DNA of 64,000 nt from an uncultured Pelagibacteraceae bacterium (GTDB taxonomy: Bacteria > Pseudomonadota > Alphaproteobacteria > Pelagibacterales > Pelagibacteraceae): contig CACHFP010000003.1 of NCBI GenBank assembly GCA_902579115.1, positions 37,001-101,000 of the forward strand. The letters run 5' to 3'. Of this stretch, positions 15,958-23,744 are shown one piece after another. The notes beneath the pieces are model-generated. The model was not told where the DNA came from and did no database searches. It saw only the letters and a program-made list of their open reading frames with translations. Position 1 is the first letter of the stretch; each line of letters begins with the position of its first letter. The position numbers and the translations under genes are program-made.

Positions 15958-17288
15958 CGATAGCTACTAAGATAATTTATGTTTTTAAGATTATTAGAAA
16001 TTTTTCCTAGCTTGATAAGATTTTGTTTTTTTTTGAGTTTGTAAGAAAAAATATTAGAGTAAATTTTTTTCTTTTTCAGGCTTGGCCATAACTTTTCAGA
16101 AAATATATCTAGTTGAGGATCATCGCTTATATGTATTACATTAAAACCATTTTCTAAAGCTTCAATAATAGCCCCAGAAATTCCAATGAAAATCAAAGAA
16201 TTTCTTTTAGTTTTTTTAATTCTTTGATTTTTAAGTGATTTGATTAATCTTTTTAAATGCTCAACTAATAAATCATTTTTTTTAGTATCAACAATAAGTG
16301 GATGACTTTTGATGCTAAACTTTTTTAAATTTAAGATCTTTTTACTATGTAAAGTTTCTAAACTTTGAAATACCTTTTTTTTATTTAAGATTGATAGTGG
16401 TAAAAAAATTTTATTTTTTATTTCTGAATTAAAACTGTTAAATCTAAATGAAGGTAAAAAAATTATTTTCGATCTTTTCCAACCTAAAAATTTTACAAAA
16501 CAATATAATTGATCCTTTCCGCAAAGAATAATTTTATTCGGAGAACTTTTTTTGTAAATAAAATTATATGGTGCAGCCATTGGTGGTGAATGAACATATC
16601 CAATACTTGTCGTATTTTTAAAATTTTTGGAAATATATCCTAACAACTTATTTTGAAAAACTTGACCTTCATAAGCAATTAGTACAATGCTTGCTTTTTC
16701 ACTAAAAAATTTTTTAACTTCATTAAAAAAAATGTTAGCAAAGAAATTCTGATTTGAAATAGATGAAAAAAAGAGTTTTTTATCTTTAGTCAGAAGATGT
16801 AAATTCATAAAAATCAATTTTAAAATTGGAAAAAAATTAAAACTAATTTTTTCAAAAGGCTTAATAATAAAAATATTTTTTTGTGTTTTCTCTGGTAGAT
16901 TTCTGCCTTTATAAATTATAATCCAAAGAGCATCATCCAAGTCTCTAGAATTTATTTTGAAGTATCTATCAAAAAATGAACCGTCTTTCTTAAAATCATT
17001 TTCAAATCCCCAAGTGATGACTATTCTTTTGTAATTTAAATAATCTTTATGTGAAGAAATTTTATAGTTAATGTAATTTAAACTGTATAAGGTTTCTTTT
17101 ATAACAGTAATTAAATTAGAAAAAAAACCCTTATTACTGCCAAGAATTGATTTTAAAATCATAACACCTAGATTTGAATTCGGGCTAAGATAATGTAGGT
17201 AACCGTTATCGGTAGTCCTGTTTTCCTTCAATTTCTGAAAATAATCTTTTACTTTTTTAAAAAAATCTTCTTGCTTCAACGCATTCAT
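15954..17288 (-). CDS. Unknown surface-carbohydrate protein, possible GT-B-like transferase
   Basis: A 444-residue protein with no signal peptide. VLIAYEGQVFQNKLLGYI near residue 203, a TTSIGYVHSPPMAAPYNF block near residue 230 and an IFIGISGAIIEALENGFNVIHI segment near residue 385 recall GT-B-like surface-carbohydrate proteins of Leptospira O-antigen type, where a Y-x-H-S loop and a C-terminal S-G-x-x-x-E-A motif occur. It is the last gene of the operon running SDR, KdsB-like, AroB-like, radical SAM, separated by only 7 bp from the radical SAM gene. It may therefore transfer the product of that pathway. The family call is tentative. Confidence 0.5.
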   Translation of the reverse strand: MNALKQEDFFKKVKDYFQKLKENRTTDNGYLHYLSPNSNLGVMILKSILGSNKGFFSNLITVIKETLYSLNYINYKISSHKDYLNYKRIVITWGFENDFKKDGSFFDRYFKINSRDLDDALWIIIYKGRNLPEKTQKNIFIIKPFEKISFNFFPILKLIFMNLHLLTKDKKLFFSSISNQNFFANIFFNEVKKFFSEKASIVLIAYEGQVFQNKLLGYISKNFKNTTSIGYVHSPPMAAPYNFIYKKSSPNKIILCGKDQLYCFVKFLGWKRSKIIFLPSFRFNSFNSEIKNKIFLPLSILNKKKVFQSLETLHSKKILNLKKFSIKSHPLIVDTKKNDLLVEHLKRLIKSLKNQRIKKTKRNSLIFIGISGAIIEALENGFNVIHISDDPQLDIFSEKLWPSLKKKKIYSNIFSYKLKKKQNLIKLGKISNNLKNINYLSSYR

Positions 17289-17295
17289 ATTTTTC

Positions 17296-18408
17296 TTAAT
17301 ATTCTGTAAGCCTGAGAAAATTAAAAGTTTTTTGAATTTTTGCTGGTAAAAAATTCCAAATATTTCTTGCTATTACACCTCGCCTTGTAGGTTCGCCAAA
17401 ACATTTCTTACAGGTTTCATGTTTTGGAAGATTTTTAGTTCTTAAATTGTTTAAGAAATTTTTACTATTTTCAAGAATTTGTTTCATATTTAATTCATTT
17501 ATTTTTCCCATCGAAATACTTCCATCATAAGCTAAACAACAAGGCACAACATTGCCATCGGCTAATATTCCTAAAATACTACTATTACAACTAAAATTAT
17601 CATTGATAGCGTAAAATTCACTTATTCTTCTTCCATAAAAAAAAGGTTTAATTTTTAGAGTTATATTTTCGAATATCCTATACCCATCTTGTTTTAAATA
17701 ATTTCTAGAAAAAATTTTTTCAACATCTTTTAATTTTTCTAAAGATTTTTGATATTTTTCATCTGAGATATCGTAAAAATAATTCAGAAATTTTGCAAAT
17801 AAAAGACTTGAACTCATTAGGTCTTTAGGCACTGATGGGTCACCAACTTGAATACCGAGAATTTTTTTTAAGTAATAATTTAATTTTTTATCGTTAAAAT
17901 TACATCCTAAATCAATATCTATCTTGATATGTTTAAAATTTTTCGCTTTGGTACAAAATTCTATAATACTTTTTACGTACCTATCCAGTTCCATGTTAAG
18001 GCCTCTTGCGTCTTTATGTTTATTTGCGTCTAAAACTTGTAAAGAAATTTTTATATTAGTTCCAAATTTTAGTAAATTTTCAACATTTTTTTCTTTGTTC
18101 AATAGAAGACCATTGGTAATAAACAAAACCGGGATTTCATTTACTTTACAGAATTCTAAAATCTCGAAAATTCTTCTATCTAACAATGGCTCATTAAATT
18201 GAGAAAAAGTAACGTACTTAAAATCTTTGTCTTTAAAGTCAATACTTTTAAGAGTATTAAAAATATCTTTTAACTCTAATTTAGAAACTTTATCGTCTTT
18301 TAATGGATATGGACAAAAGGAACATGCCATATTACATGCCGCAGTACTTTCTATTTGCAATACGTCAAAGCCATATTGTGTTAGTTTCAGTTTTTCTAAA
18401 TTACTCAT
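17296..18408 (-). CDS. Radical SAM protein with C-terminal SPASM-like domain
   Basis: A 370-residue protein. Cys25, Cys29 and Cys32 form the CxxxCxxC that binds the [4Fe-4S]-SAM cluster (AACNMACSFCPY). The C-terminal quarter holds extra cysteines (GNVVPCCLAYDG, then CKKCFG) typical of a SPASM/twitch auxiliary-cluster domain. Such proteins carry out peptide modification, or dehydrogenation and epimerisation of sugars and cyclitols. It lies 17 bp after the AroB-like cyclase gene, so a radical step on the cyclitol or sugar made by this operon is plausible. The substrate is unknown. Confidence 0.85.
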   Translation of the reverse strand: MSNLEKLKLTQYGFDVLQIESTAACNMACSFCPYPLKDDKVSKLELKDIFNTLKSIDFKDKDFKYVTFSQFNEPLLDRRIFEILEFCKVNEIPVLFITNGLLLNKEKNVENLLKFGTNIKISLQVLDANKHKDARGLNMELDRYVKSIIEFCTKAKNFKHIKIDIDLGCNFNDKKLNYYLKKILGIQVGDPSVPKDLMSSSLLFAKFLNYFYDISDEKYQKSLEKLKDVEKIFSRNYLKQDGYRIFENITLKIKPFFYGRRISEFYAINDNFSCNSSILGILADGNVVPCCLAYDGSISMGKINELNMKQILENSKNFLNNLRTKNLPKHETCKKCFGEPTRRGVIARNIWNFLPAKIQKTFNFLRLTEY

Positions 18409-18425
18409 AATTTAAAATATTTTTA

Positions 18426-19541
18426 TTATTCATGCATTGCTTTGAGAATAGTCTCATTTAAATGATCATAGTCAATTATCTCTTTAATCCTAGATTTTTG
18501 CAATCCCCCTATGGAAATAAATCTAGGATTTTTTCCAGCTCTTTTTTTGTCTAAAAAAATATTCTTATATATAGAGTCTTGCAAAACATTTTTACTAAAA
18601 GGTATTTTATTTAAGTAAATTTTTGTAGGCAAATTATATTCTTTTAAAAGATTTTCAATAGTACAAAAAATCTTTTCCTTTCTCTTTTTTTCATAAAATA
18701 CTTCGCACAACATCCCAATACCAACTGCTTCTCCATGCCTGATGAAATCCCTTTTCAATTTTTGTTCAATGGCCATCTCTATAGCATGCGCAAAAGTATG
18801 TCCAAAATTAAGAGATAACCTCGTGTTTTTCTCGTGAATGTCATTTAAAAAGAATTTGATTTTGGTTTTTAAAGTAAGATAACAAAGTTTAAAAACAACG
18901 CTCGTTTCTCGTTCGATTACTTTCTTTTTTGAGTTTTTTAACAACTCTAAAATCTTATTTTCACCAATAATTCCACATTTAATAATTTCAGCAATTCCTG
19001 CAGTGAATTCTCGATCAGGTAAGGTTTTGATTATTTTTTCTAAAATAAATACAGCTTTAGGATGATAATAAGTTCCAATTGAATTAGTGATGCCTTTATA
19101 ATTTATCGCAGTTTTACCACCAATCGAACTATCAACAATTGAGGTCATAGTTGTAGGAATACAAAAGTAATTGAGTCCTCTCAGGTATAAACTACTTGCT
19201 AAAGCTGAAACATCTCCTAAAACTCCACCACCAAAAGACACTATAATCGAGTTTTTTGTGAAACTATTTTGTAACAAAATATCGAGAATCTTGAACAATA
19301 ATTTTTCATTTTTGTTCAGTTTTTCAGAAACACACTCTATTTTAAGAATATTACATCCAGTAATTTTTAATTCTGACAATATTTCTCTTACTATTTTTTT
19401 TTCAATATTTCTATCGTAAATAAAAAGTATATTTTTGTCAGAATTTATTGAATTGATAGTTTTAGATATTGTTCCTTTATAATTTGAGCGACAAAAAATC
19501 ACAGAATGCTTAGATTTGTTTATTTTATATTCGAGTTTCAT
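18426..19541 (-). CDS. AroB-like sugar-phosphate cyclase
   Basis: A 371-residue member of the dehydroquinate synthase superfamily. SFGGGVLGDVSALASSLYLRG binds NAD+, PTTMTSIVDSSIGGKTAIN is the conserved core, and the Zn ligands are present as Glu in GIAEIIKCG and His in GHTFAHAIE and RHGEAVGIGM. In true DHQ synthases the next motif reads GKN; here it is ITN, so the Lys is replaced by Thr. Its place between a KdsB-like cytidylyltransferase and a radical SAM gene, in a surface-glycan island, suggests a dedicated cyclase making a cyclitol phosphate rather than the shikimate enzyme. It could still be the cell's only aroB. Confidence 0.75.
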   Translation of the reverse strand: MKLEYKINKSKHSVIFCRSNYKGTISKTINSINSDKNILFIYDRNIEKKIVREILSELKITGCNILKIECVSEKLNKNEKLLFKILDILLQNSFTKNSIIVSFGGGVLGDVSALASSLYLRGLNYFCIPTTMTSIVDSSIGGKTAINYKGITNSIGTYYHPKAVFILEKIIKTLPDREFTAGIAEIIKCGIIGENKILELLKNSKKKVIERETSVVFKLCYLTLKTKIKFFLNDIHEKNTRLSLNFGHTFAHAIEMAIEQKLKRDFIRHGEAVGIGMLCEVFYEKKRKEKIFCTIENLLKEYNLPTKIYLNKIPFSKNVLQDSIYKNIFLDKKRAGKNPRFISIGGLQKSRIKEIIDYDHLNETILKAMHE

Positions 19542-19564
19542 CCTTATTAATAAAATTTAAAATA

Positions 19565-20326
19565 TTATTTATAAAATTTAAAATATTTATCTTTTTTTAT
19601 TTTAATTTGTGCTTTTGAATAATCCTCAAACACATCTACCGAAAAACTATCACCTTTTAAATTAAGATTTTTAATTTTCAAACCTATATCTAACGCTCTT
19701 AAAAGCTCAATATCCTCTATTTTTTCAATTTCACTTAATCTACTTTTTCCATACATTATAAGTGCTTGAGGCTTGAAAGAAATAATAGATAAATGTTTTT
19801 TTAAATTCTTTGATTTATTTTTAAATTCGTAAGGAATATTTGCTCTTGAGATGTACATTACTTCATTTTTACTATTTGAAACCAATTTTACTAGGTTTGT
19901 ATTATTAGTAGGCTTAACTTTTAAACTTGGAAGTACAATATCAGCATCTAAATTTTTCTCGTGAAATTCTACAACTTTATCAATGTGATTTGGACTTATT
20001 AGCGGTTCATCTCCTTGTACGTCAATCACAAATTTATATTTTTTATTATTTCCGATTTTTTTAAAAGCCTCACAAATTCTCTCAGTACCGTTTCGGTGAT
20101 GTTTAGAAGTCATTATTACTTTTGCACCATACTTTCGTACTTCTCTCTGAATTTTTTTATCATCACAACAAATATAAGCTTCCTTTATTTTTTTTGATAA
20201 TAAAGTCCGTTTGTAAACATGCATTATAAGTGGCAAATTATTAATTGGTAGAAGAGATTTTGCCGGTAATCTTCTCGAATTAAGTCTAGTAGGAATTAAA
20301 GCTAAAACATTATTTTTCTTTTTCAT
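19565..20326 (-). CDS. KdsB-like CMP-sugar synthetase (3-deoxy-manno-octulosonate cytidylyltransferase family)
   Basis: About 253 residues from the ATG at 20326, which overlaps the SDR stop as ATGA; an in-frame ATG 12 bases upstream is also possible. ALIPTRLNSRRLPAKSL is the CTP-binding signature, TSKHHRNGTERI and VIDVQGDEPLI are diagnostic of the KdsB family, and MYISRANIPY is the conserved Kdo-binding region. It could be the cell's KdsB, but its neighbours (SDR, AroB-like cyclase, radical SAM) argue that it activates a different acid sugar or cyclitol. The spacing to the cyclase gene is 23 bp. Confidence 0.78.
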   Translation of the reverse strand: MKKKNNVLALIPTRLNSRRLPAKSLLPINNLPLIMHVYKRTLLSKKIKEAYICCDDKKIQREVRKYGAKVIMTSKHHRNGTERICEAFKKIGNNKKYKFVIDVQGDEPLISPNHIDKVVEFHEKNLDADIVLPSLKVKPTNNTNLVKLVSNSKNEVMYISRANIPYEFKNKSKNLKKHLSIISFKPQALIMYGKSRLSEIEKIEDIELLRALDIGLKIKNLNLKGDSFSVDVFEDYSKAQIKIKKDKYFKFYK

Positions 20327-21057
20327 GATCTCAACCATCCTCCATCTACATTAATACTCTCACCAGTAATGTAATTTGAATAATCTGACAATAAAAAGCT
20401 AACAACTGAAGAAATTTCCCCAGACTCGCCCCATCTGTTTTGAGGTATCTTAGATATAGTCCAATCATACAAAGATTTATTTTTTTTAAATTTTTCAAAA
20501 TATGAAGTTTTTATAAATCCAGGATTAACAATATTTGCTCTAATTTTTTTTGCATACTCCACAGCAAAACATTGAGTCATACTTTTTAAAGCGCCTTTGG
20601 TCGAACTATACCCACTTAATTCATTAAAACCTGTTTCTCCAACTATTGAACCAATATTTACTATTGAGGAATTAATTTTATTTTCATCACAAAACTTTGC
20701 ATATAATCTCATTATTCGAAAAACTGAGAAAAAATTAATATCAAACACATCTTTTATTTTTTTGTCGCTTATTTTTTGAAATTTTAGTCTTTGTCTAATA
20801 CCCGCATTATTAACCAAACAGTTAATTATTTTTTTGTCTTTGATAGATTGTTTAAAAATTTTGTTAATCAACTTTATATTTCTGACATCTCCCAAATAAA
20901 CTTTAAAATTTTTAAGATTTTTAAACTTATTAATATCGGATCTACTCCGAGTGATACCATACACAAATGCACCTGATTTAACAAAACTTTCAACCATATT
21001 TTTTCCCAACCCTTTTCCAACACCGGTTACAAGTATATTTTTATTTTTGAGAAACAT
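20323..21057 (-). CDS. Short-chain dehydrogenase/reductase of the glycan operon
   Basis: Classical SDR of 244 residues. TGVGKGLG near residue 11 is the cofactor-binding glycine motif, CLVNNAG near residue 85 and the catalytic Ser (NIGSIVG) and Tyr-Lys (GYSSTKGA) are all present, and the C-terminal NVDGGW matches FabG-like enzymes. It is first in the minus-strand operon with the KdsB-like and AroB-like genes, translationally coupled to the former by ATGA. It probably oxidises or reduces a hydroxyl/keto group of the sugar or cyclitol made there. A candidate operator dyad lies 24 bases upstream of its start. Confidence 0.82.
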   Translation of the reverse strand: MFLKNKNILVTGVGKGLGKNMVESFVKSGAFVYGITRSRSDINKFKNLKNFKVYLGDVRNIKLINKIFKQSIKDKKIINCLVNNAGIRQRLKFQKISDKKIKDVFDINFFSVFRIMRLYAKFCDENKINSSIVNIGSIVGETGFNELSGYSSTKGALKSMTQCFAVEYAKKIRANIVNPGFIKTSYFEKFKKNKSLYDWTISKIPQNRWGESGEISSVVSFLLSDYSNYITGESINVDGGWLRS

Positions 21058-21080
21058 AAAAATTTATAAATATATAATAT

Positions 21081-21097
21081 TGTACAATATTTGAACA
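21081..21097. promoter_or_regulatory. Candidate operator dyad, copy 2 (TGTACAA-N3-TTGAACA)
   Basis: The same 17-bp dyad as at 11771-11787, with spacer TAT. It is also part of a perfect 16-bp palindrome (21076-21091, half site AATATTGT). It lies in the 139-bp divergent gap between the SDR operon and the SGNH-hydrolase gene. On the minus strand its TTGTTC could be the -35 of a promoter with TATATT 18 bp downstream (21074-21069). The rest of the gap holds two TATAAT matches on the plus strand (21142-21147 and 21170-21175). Confidence 0.45.
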
Positions 21098-21196
21098 AAG
21101 AATAGTAGTAATTTTTAGTCAAAATTTGATCGTAAATTGATTATAATATGATCAAACGAATTAAAATGTTATAATGTATTTAATTCATTAATATTT

Positions 21197-22561
21197 ATGC
21201 AAAAAAATTATAGAGATCCCTCAAAAAAACTGGTCTTCCTGGCTAATACTTTTCTCATTGTAAGCATCATCTTAATTTCATTTTTAATTATATTTGCATC
21301 TTTCAAGTATTATATTTCTGAAAATATAAATAAAGAATTTTATCTAATTTATTTACTTATATTTATAATTTTTCTAATATCATTAATTTACGTGGTGAAG
21401 AGATCCGACAATAACACAAAGATTAATTTTTCATTAATAATTTTTGTTGTAGGAATTACACTTTATAGTTTAGAAATTTATTTACAATTTTTTAATCAAG
21501 GCGAAAAGGAGAAAGTTGCAAAAAAAATAGGTATTGAATTTGATAAAAGATCTACCAAAGATGTTTTAATTGATTTAAGAAAAAAAGGTTATGATGCTCA
21601 TCCAAATTTAAAACCAACATTTTTTAAAGAAACTAATGGAATATATCTTTTAAATAAAAAAGAAAAGGTTTACCCTTTAGGCACAATTTCTAATTCTTTT
21701 ACAATCTTAGGAAATGAGTCCGGTTACTATCCACTTATAAAAACTGATGAATATGGATTCAATAATCCAAGAGGATTATATAAGAACAAAAATTTAGATA
21801 TAGTTTTAATTGGAGATTCTTTTACTGAAGGAAAATCAGTGAGAGATAATGAAAATATAAGTGCAAATTTAAGAAAAAAAAAATATAGCGTTGTAAATCT
21901 CGGTAAATCCGGAAATGGACCTTTAATAGAACTTGCAACTTTAAATGAATTTGCATCAGTCTTGAAACCAAAAATTTTATTGTGGTTTTATTTTGCAGAA
22001 AATGATCTAGGTGACTTAGAAAAAGAAATGAAATCGTCTTTTTTAAAAAAATATATTACCAATCAGGATTTTTCTCAAAAATTAATGAATAGACAAGTAG
22101 AAATTGATGAAATTTTAAAAAATTATTCAAGAGAAAAATTTAGAATTGAAGCAGAGAATAATCTAAAAAATATTAAAGGCACAATTTTAAATATTTTAAA
22201 ACTTTATCATTTAAGATTAATTTTTAGAGTAAGACCATCTAATGAGCCAACTCCAGCTCTTTCTCAAATCCTAAAAATTTCAGACCAAAAAGTTTCAAGC
22301 TGGGGAGGAAAAATGTATTTTGTTTATTTACCTGCACGTGGTTACGTGCACCCTACAAGAGAATTTGTATTGAAAACAGTAAAAGATTTAAATATTCCAG
22401 TGATAGACTTAAAAAAAGAAATATTTGATGTCCATCCAGATCCATTATCTCTATTTCCTTTAAGAATATACGCTCATTACAATGCCAAAGGTTATGCAGA
22501 GGTTGCAAAAATTGTCTATCAAAGGCTAATTGAGGATGGATTTAAACCCTCTAATGAATAA
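21197..22561 (+). CDS. Membrane-anchored SGNH-hydrolase-like protein
   Basis: A 454-residue protein with three N-terminal transmembrane segments (about 13-36, 47-67, 77-96) followed by a soluble domain. Block I is LIGDSFTEG with the catalytic Ser208, block II includes GKSGNGP, block III is FAENDL, and the C-terminal block V is AHYNAKGYAEVA with the His. The Asp that normally sits three residues before this His (DxxH) is Ile. Related membrane SGNH proteins add or remove acyl groups on surface polysaccharides, so glycan O-acetylation or deacetylation outside the membrane is likely. It stands alone on the plus strand, divergent from the SDR operon and 18 bp before a glycosyltransferase. Confidence 0.7.
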   Translation: MQKNYRDPSKKLVFLANTFLIVSIILISFLIIFASFKYYISENINKEFYLIYLLIFIIFLISLIYVVKRSDNNTKINFSLIIFVVGITLYSLEIYLQFFNQGEKEKVAKKIGIEFDKRSTKDVLIDLRKKGYDAHPNLKPTFFKETNGIYLLNKKEKVYPLGTISNSFTILGNESGYYPLIKTDEYGFNNPRGLYKNKNLDIVLIGDSFTEGKSVRDNENISANLRKKKYSVVNLGKSGNGPLIELATLNEFASVLKPKILLWFYFAENDLGDLEKEMKSSFLKKYITNQDFSQKLMNRQVEIDEILKNYSREKFRIEAENNLKNIKGTILNILKLYHLRLIFRVRPSNEPTPALSQILKISDQKVSSWGGKMYFVYLPARGYVHPTREFVLKTVKDLNIPVIDLKKEIFDVHPDPLSLFPLRIYAHYNAKGYAEVAKIVYQRLIEDGFKPSNE

Positions 22562-22579
22562 TAAAAGCTTATTTTAAAT

Positions 22580-23350
22580 ATGGAAAAAAAAATATCAGTT
22601 TTAATGACATGCTTTAATGCCTCAAAATATATAATTTTTTCTTTAGAAAGTATTATTAAACAGAAATATAAAAACTGGGAACTAATAATTATTGATGATC
22701 ATTCATCTGATAATTCAACAGAAATAATTAAAAAATTTAATTCAAAAAAAATTAAGCTTTATAAACTAAATAAACATATTGGACGGACAGCTTCACTCAA
22801 TTATGGCCTCAAAAAAATTAAAAGTAATTATATAGCAATACTAGATGCTGACGATTTAGCTTTAAAAGATAGATTCTCAGACCAAATAGATTTTTTAGAT
22901 AAAAATAAACATATAGATTTAGTAGGTTCTTGGGCATCGACTATAGATGAAAAAGGCAAAACAATTAACAATCGTATATTAAAGTCAAATTTAAAGAGTT
23001 TAGAAAGCTATATGATGTTTAGAAATGTTTTTTCACATTCATCTATTATGTTTAGAAAAAAAATTTTAAAAAAAGTTAAAAAATACCCTATTGAATTTAT
23101 TTATATGCAAGATTATGCTTTTATACTCAATATAATGAAATATTTTAAGATTTATATTCTACCAAAAGTTTTAGTTCAAAACCGAGTTGTTAAATCTTCA
23201 ATGACTTTTACAGTGCCCTCTAAAAGAATAAATGAAGAGAGATTAAAACTTCTTTACTATACTTCTAAAAACTTTAACTTTAATTTTTCTACCAGAATTT
23301 TATGGTTGATTGAATTAACCAAAGTAAATATAAAGTCTTTTTTCATATAA
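22580..23350 (+). CDS. Family 2 glycosyltransferase
   Basis: A 256-residue GT-A protein. SVLMTCFNASKYIIFSLESI is the N-terminal nucleotide-sugar binding strand, IIDDHSSD gives the first Asp pair, and AILDADDLA near residue 92 is the DxD metal site. NVFSHSSIMFRK and the QDYAF segment near residue 175 (a variant of the ED catalytic motif) complete the GT2 pattern. It is the last island gene: its stop codon ends 2 bases before tRNA-Val. Donor and acceptor are unknown. Confidence 0.88.
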   Translation: MEKKISVLMTCFNASKYIIFSLESIIKQKYKNWELIIIDDHSSDNSTEIIKKFNSKKIKLYKLNKHIGRTASLNYGLKKIKSNYIAILDADDLALKDRFSDQIDFLDKNKHIDLVGSWASTIDEKGKTINNRILKSNLKSLESYMMFRNVFSHSSIMFRKKILKKVKKYPIEFIYMQDYAFILNIMKYFKIYILPKVLVQNRVVKSSMTFTVPSKRINEERLKLLYYTSKNFNFNFSTRILWLIELTKVNIKSFFI

Positions 23351-23352
23351 AT

Positions 23353-23427
23353 GGGCGTGTAGTTCAGTGGTAGAACGCTACGTTGACATCGTAGAGGTCA
23401 TAAGTTCAATTCTTATCACGCCCACCA
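23353..23427 (+). tRNA. tRNA-Val (GAC)
   Basis: The acceptor stem GGGCGTG (23353-23359) pairs with CACGCCC (23417-23423). The D stem GTTC/GAAC and anticodon stem CTACG/CGTAG are perfect, and the anticodon GAC lies at 23385-23387. The CCA tail (23425-23427) is encoded in the DNA. The gene starts 2 bases after the stop codon of the GT2 gene, so it is either read through from there or has a promoter inside that gene. Confidence 0.95.
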
Positions 23428-23452
23428 TTTTCCCAAAAAAAAGTGGTTTTTT
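23424..23452 (+). terminator. Possible intrinsic terminator after tRNA-Val
   Basis: ACCATTTT pairs with AAAAGTGGT, with one bulged G, and is followed by six T. The stem starts inside the tRNA's CCA end. If real, it separates the tRNA from the 5S unit. The stem is short and weak. Confidence 0.4.
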
Positions 23453-23458
23453 CGCCTA

Positions 23459-23487
23459 TTTACATAGTTAATTAAAACTAATATAAG
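23459..23487 (+). promoter_or_regulatory. Possible dedicated promoter for 5S rRNA
   Basis: TTTACA (23459-23464), a 17-bp spacer and TATAAG (23482-23487) lie just upstream of the 5S. An overlapping TAATAT (23479-23484) would place the start exactly near the mature 5S end but with a 14-bp spacer. A separate promoter is expected because no 23S gene is adjacent. Confidence 0.35.
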
Positions 23488-23491
23488 TTTG

Positions 23492-23610
23492 TGCCTGGTA
23501 ATTATTGCGAAGGGGCCACACCCGATCCCATTCCGAACTCGGAAGTTAAGTCCTTCAGCGCCGATGGTACTTTGTCTTAAGATACGGGAGAGTAGGACGT
23601 TGCCAGGCTT
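23492..23610 (+). rRNA. rrf: 5S ribosomal RNA
   Basis: About 119 nt. The terminal helix is formed by GCCTGG (23493-23498) and CCAGGC (23603-23608). The conserved internal segments CCCGATCCCATTCCGAAC and GGAAGTTAAG are present, as is the 3' half GGGAGAGTAGG. Ends were set by homology to the E. coli 5S termini (TGCCTGG and GCCAGGC plus two bases). No 16S, 23S or Ile/Ala tRNA gene accompanies it in this window. Confidence 0.95.
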
Positions 23611-23616
23611 TGAAAT

Positions 23617-23742
23617 ATGAAGATAGCAAGCTCCTTAAAGTCACTAAAAAAAAGAGATCTTAACTCTAAGTTAGTAAAGCGTAGAGGAAAAGTTTACGTT
23701 ATTAATAAAAAAAACCCAAAATTTAAAGCTCGACAAGGTTAA
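23617..23742 (+). CDS. rpmJ: Ribosomal protein L36 (41-residue type)
   Basis: A 41-residue protein starting [14 protein letters not shown] and ending NPKFKARQG, the pattern of the longer, cysteine-free L36 form (YkgO-like). It has the conserved [13 protein letters not shown] core and belongs to the large ribosomal subunit. The start codon lies only 6 bases after the predicted 3' end of the 5S rRNA, so any Shine-Dalgarno sequence (a weak AGG at 23605-23607) would be inside the 5S terminal helix. The oxidase-subunit gene follows after 2 bp. Confidence 0.9.
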   Translation: MKIASSLKSLKKRDLNSKLVKRRGKVYVINKKNPKFKARQG

Positions 23743-23744
23743 AT

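Larger units (their letters stand above)
1..23350. other. Surface-polysaccharide island, right part (SAR11 HVR2-like)
   Basis: Every recognisable gene from the left edge to 23350 serves sugar biosynthesis, modification, transfer or its regulation, arranged as switching-strand operons with little intergenic DNA. It ends at tRNA-Val and a 5S rRNA gene that has no 23S beside it. In described SAR11 genomes a hypervariable surface-glycan region lies between 23S and 5S. The left boundary is outside the window. Confidence 0.75.
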
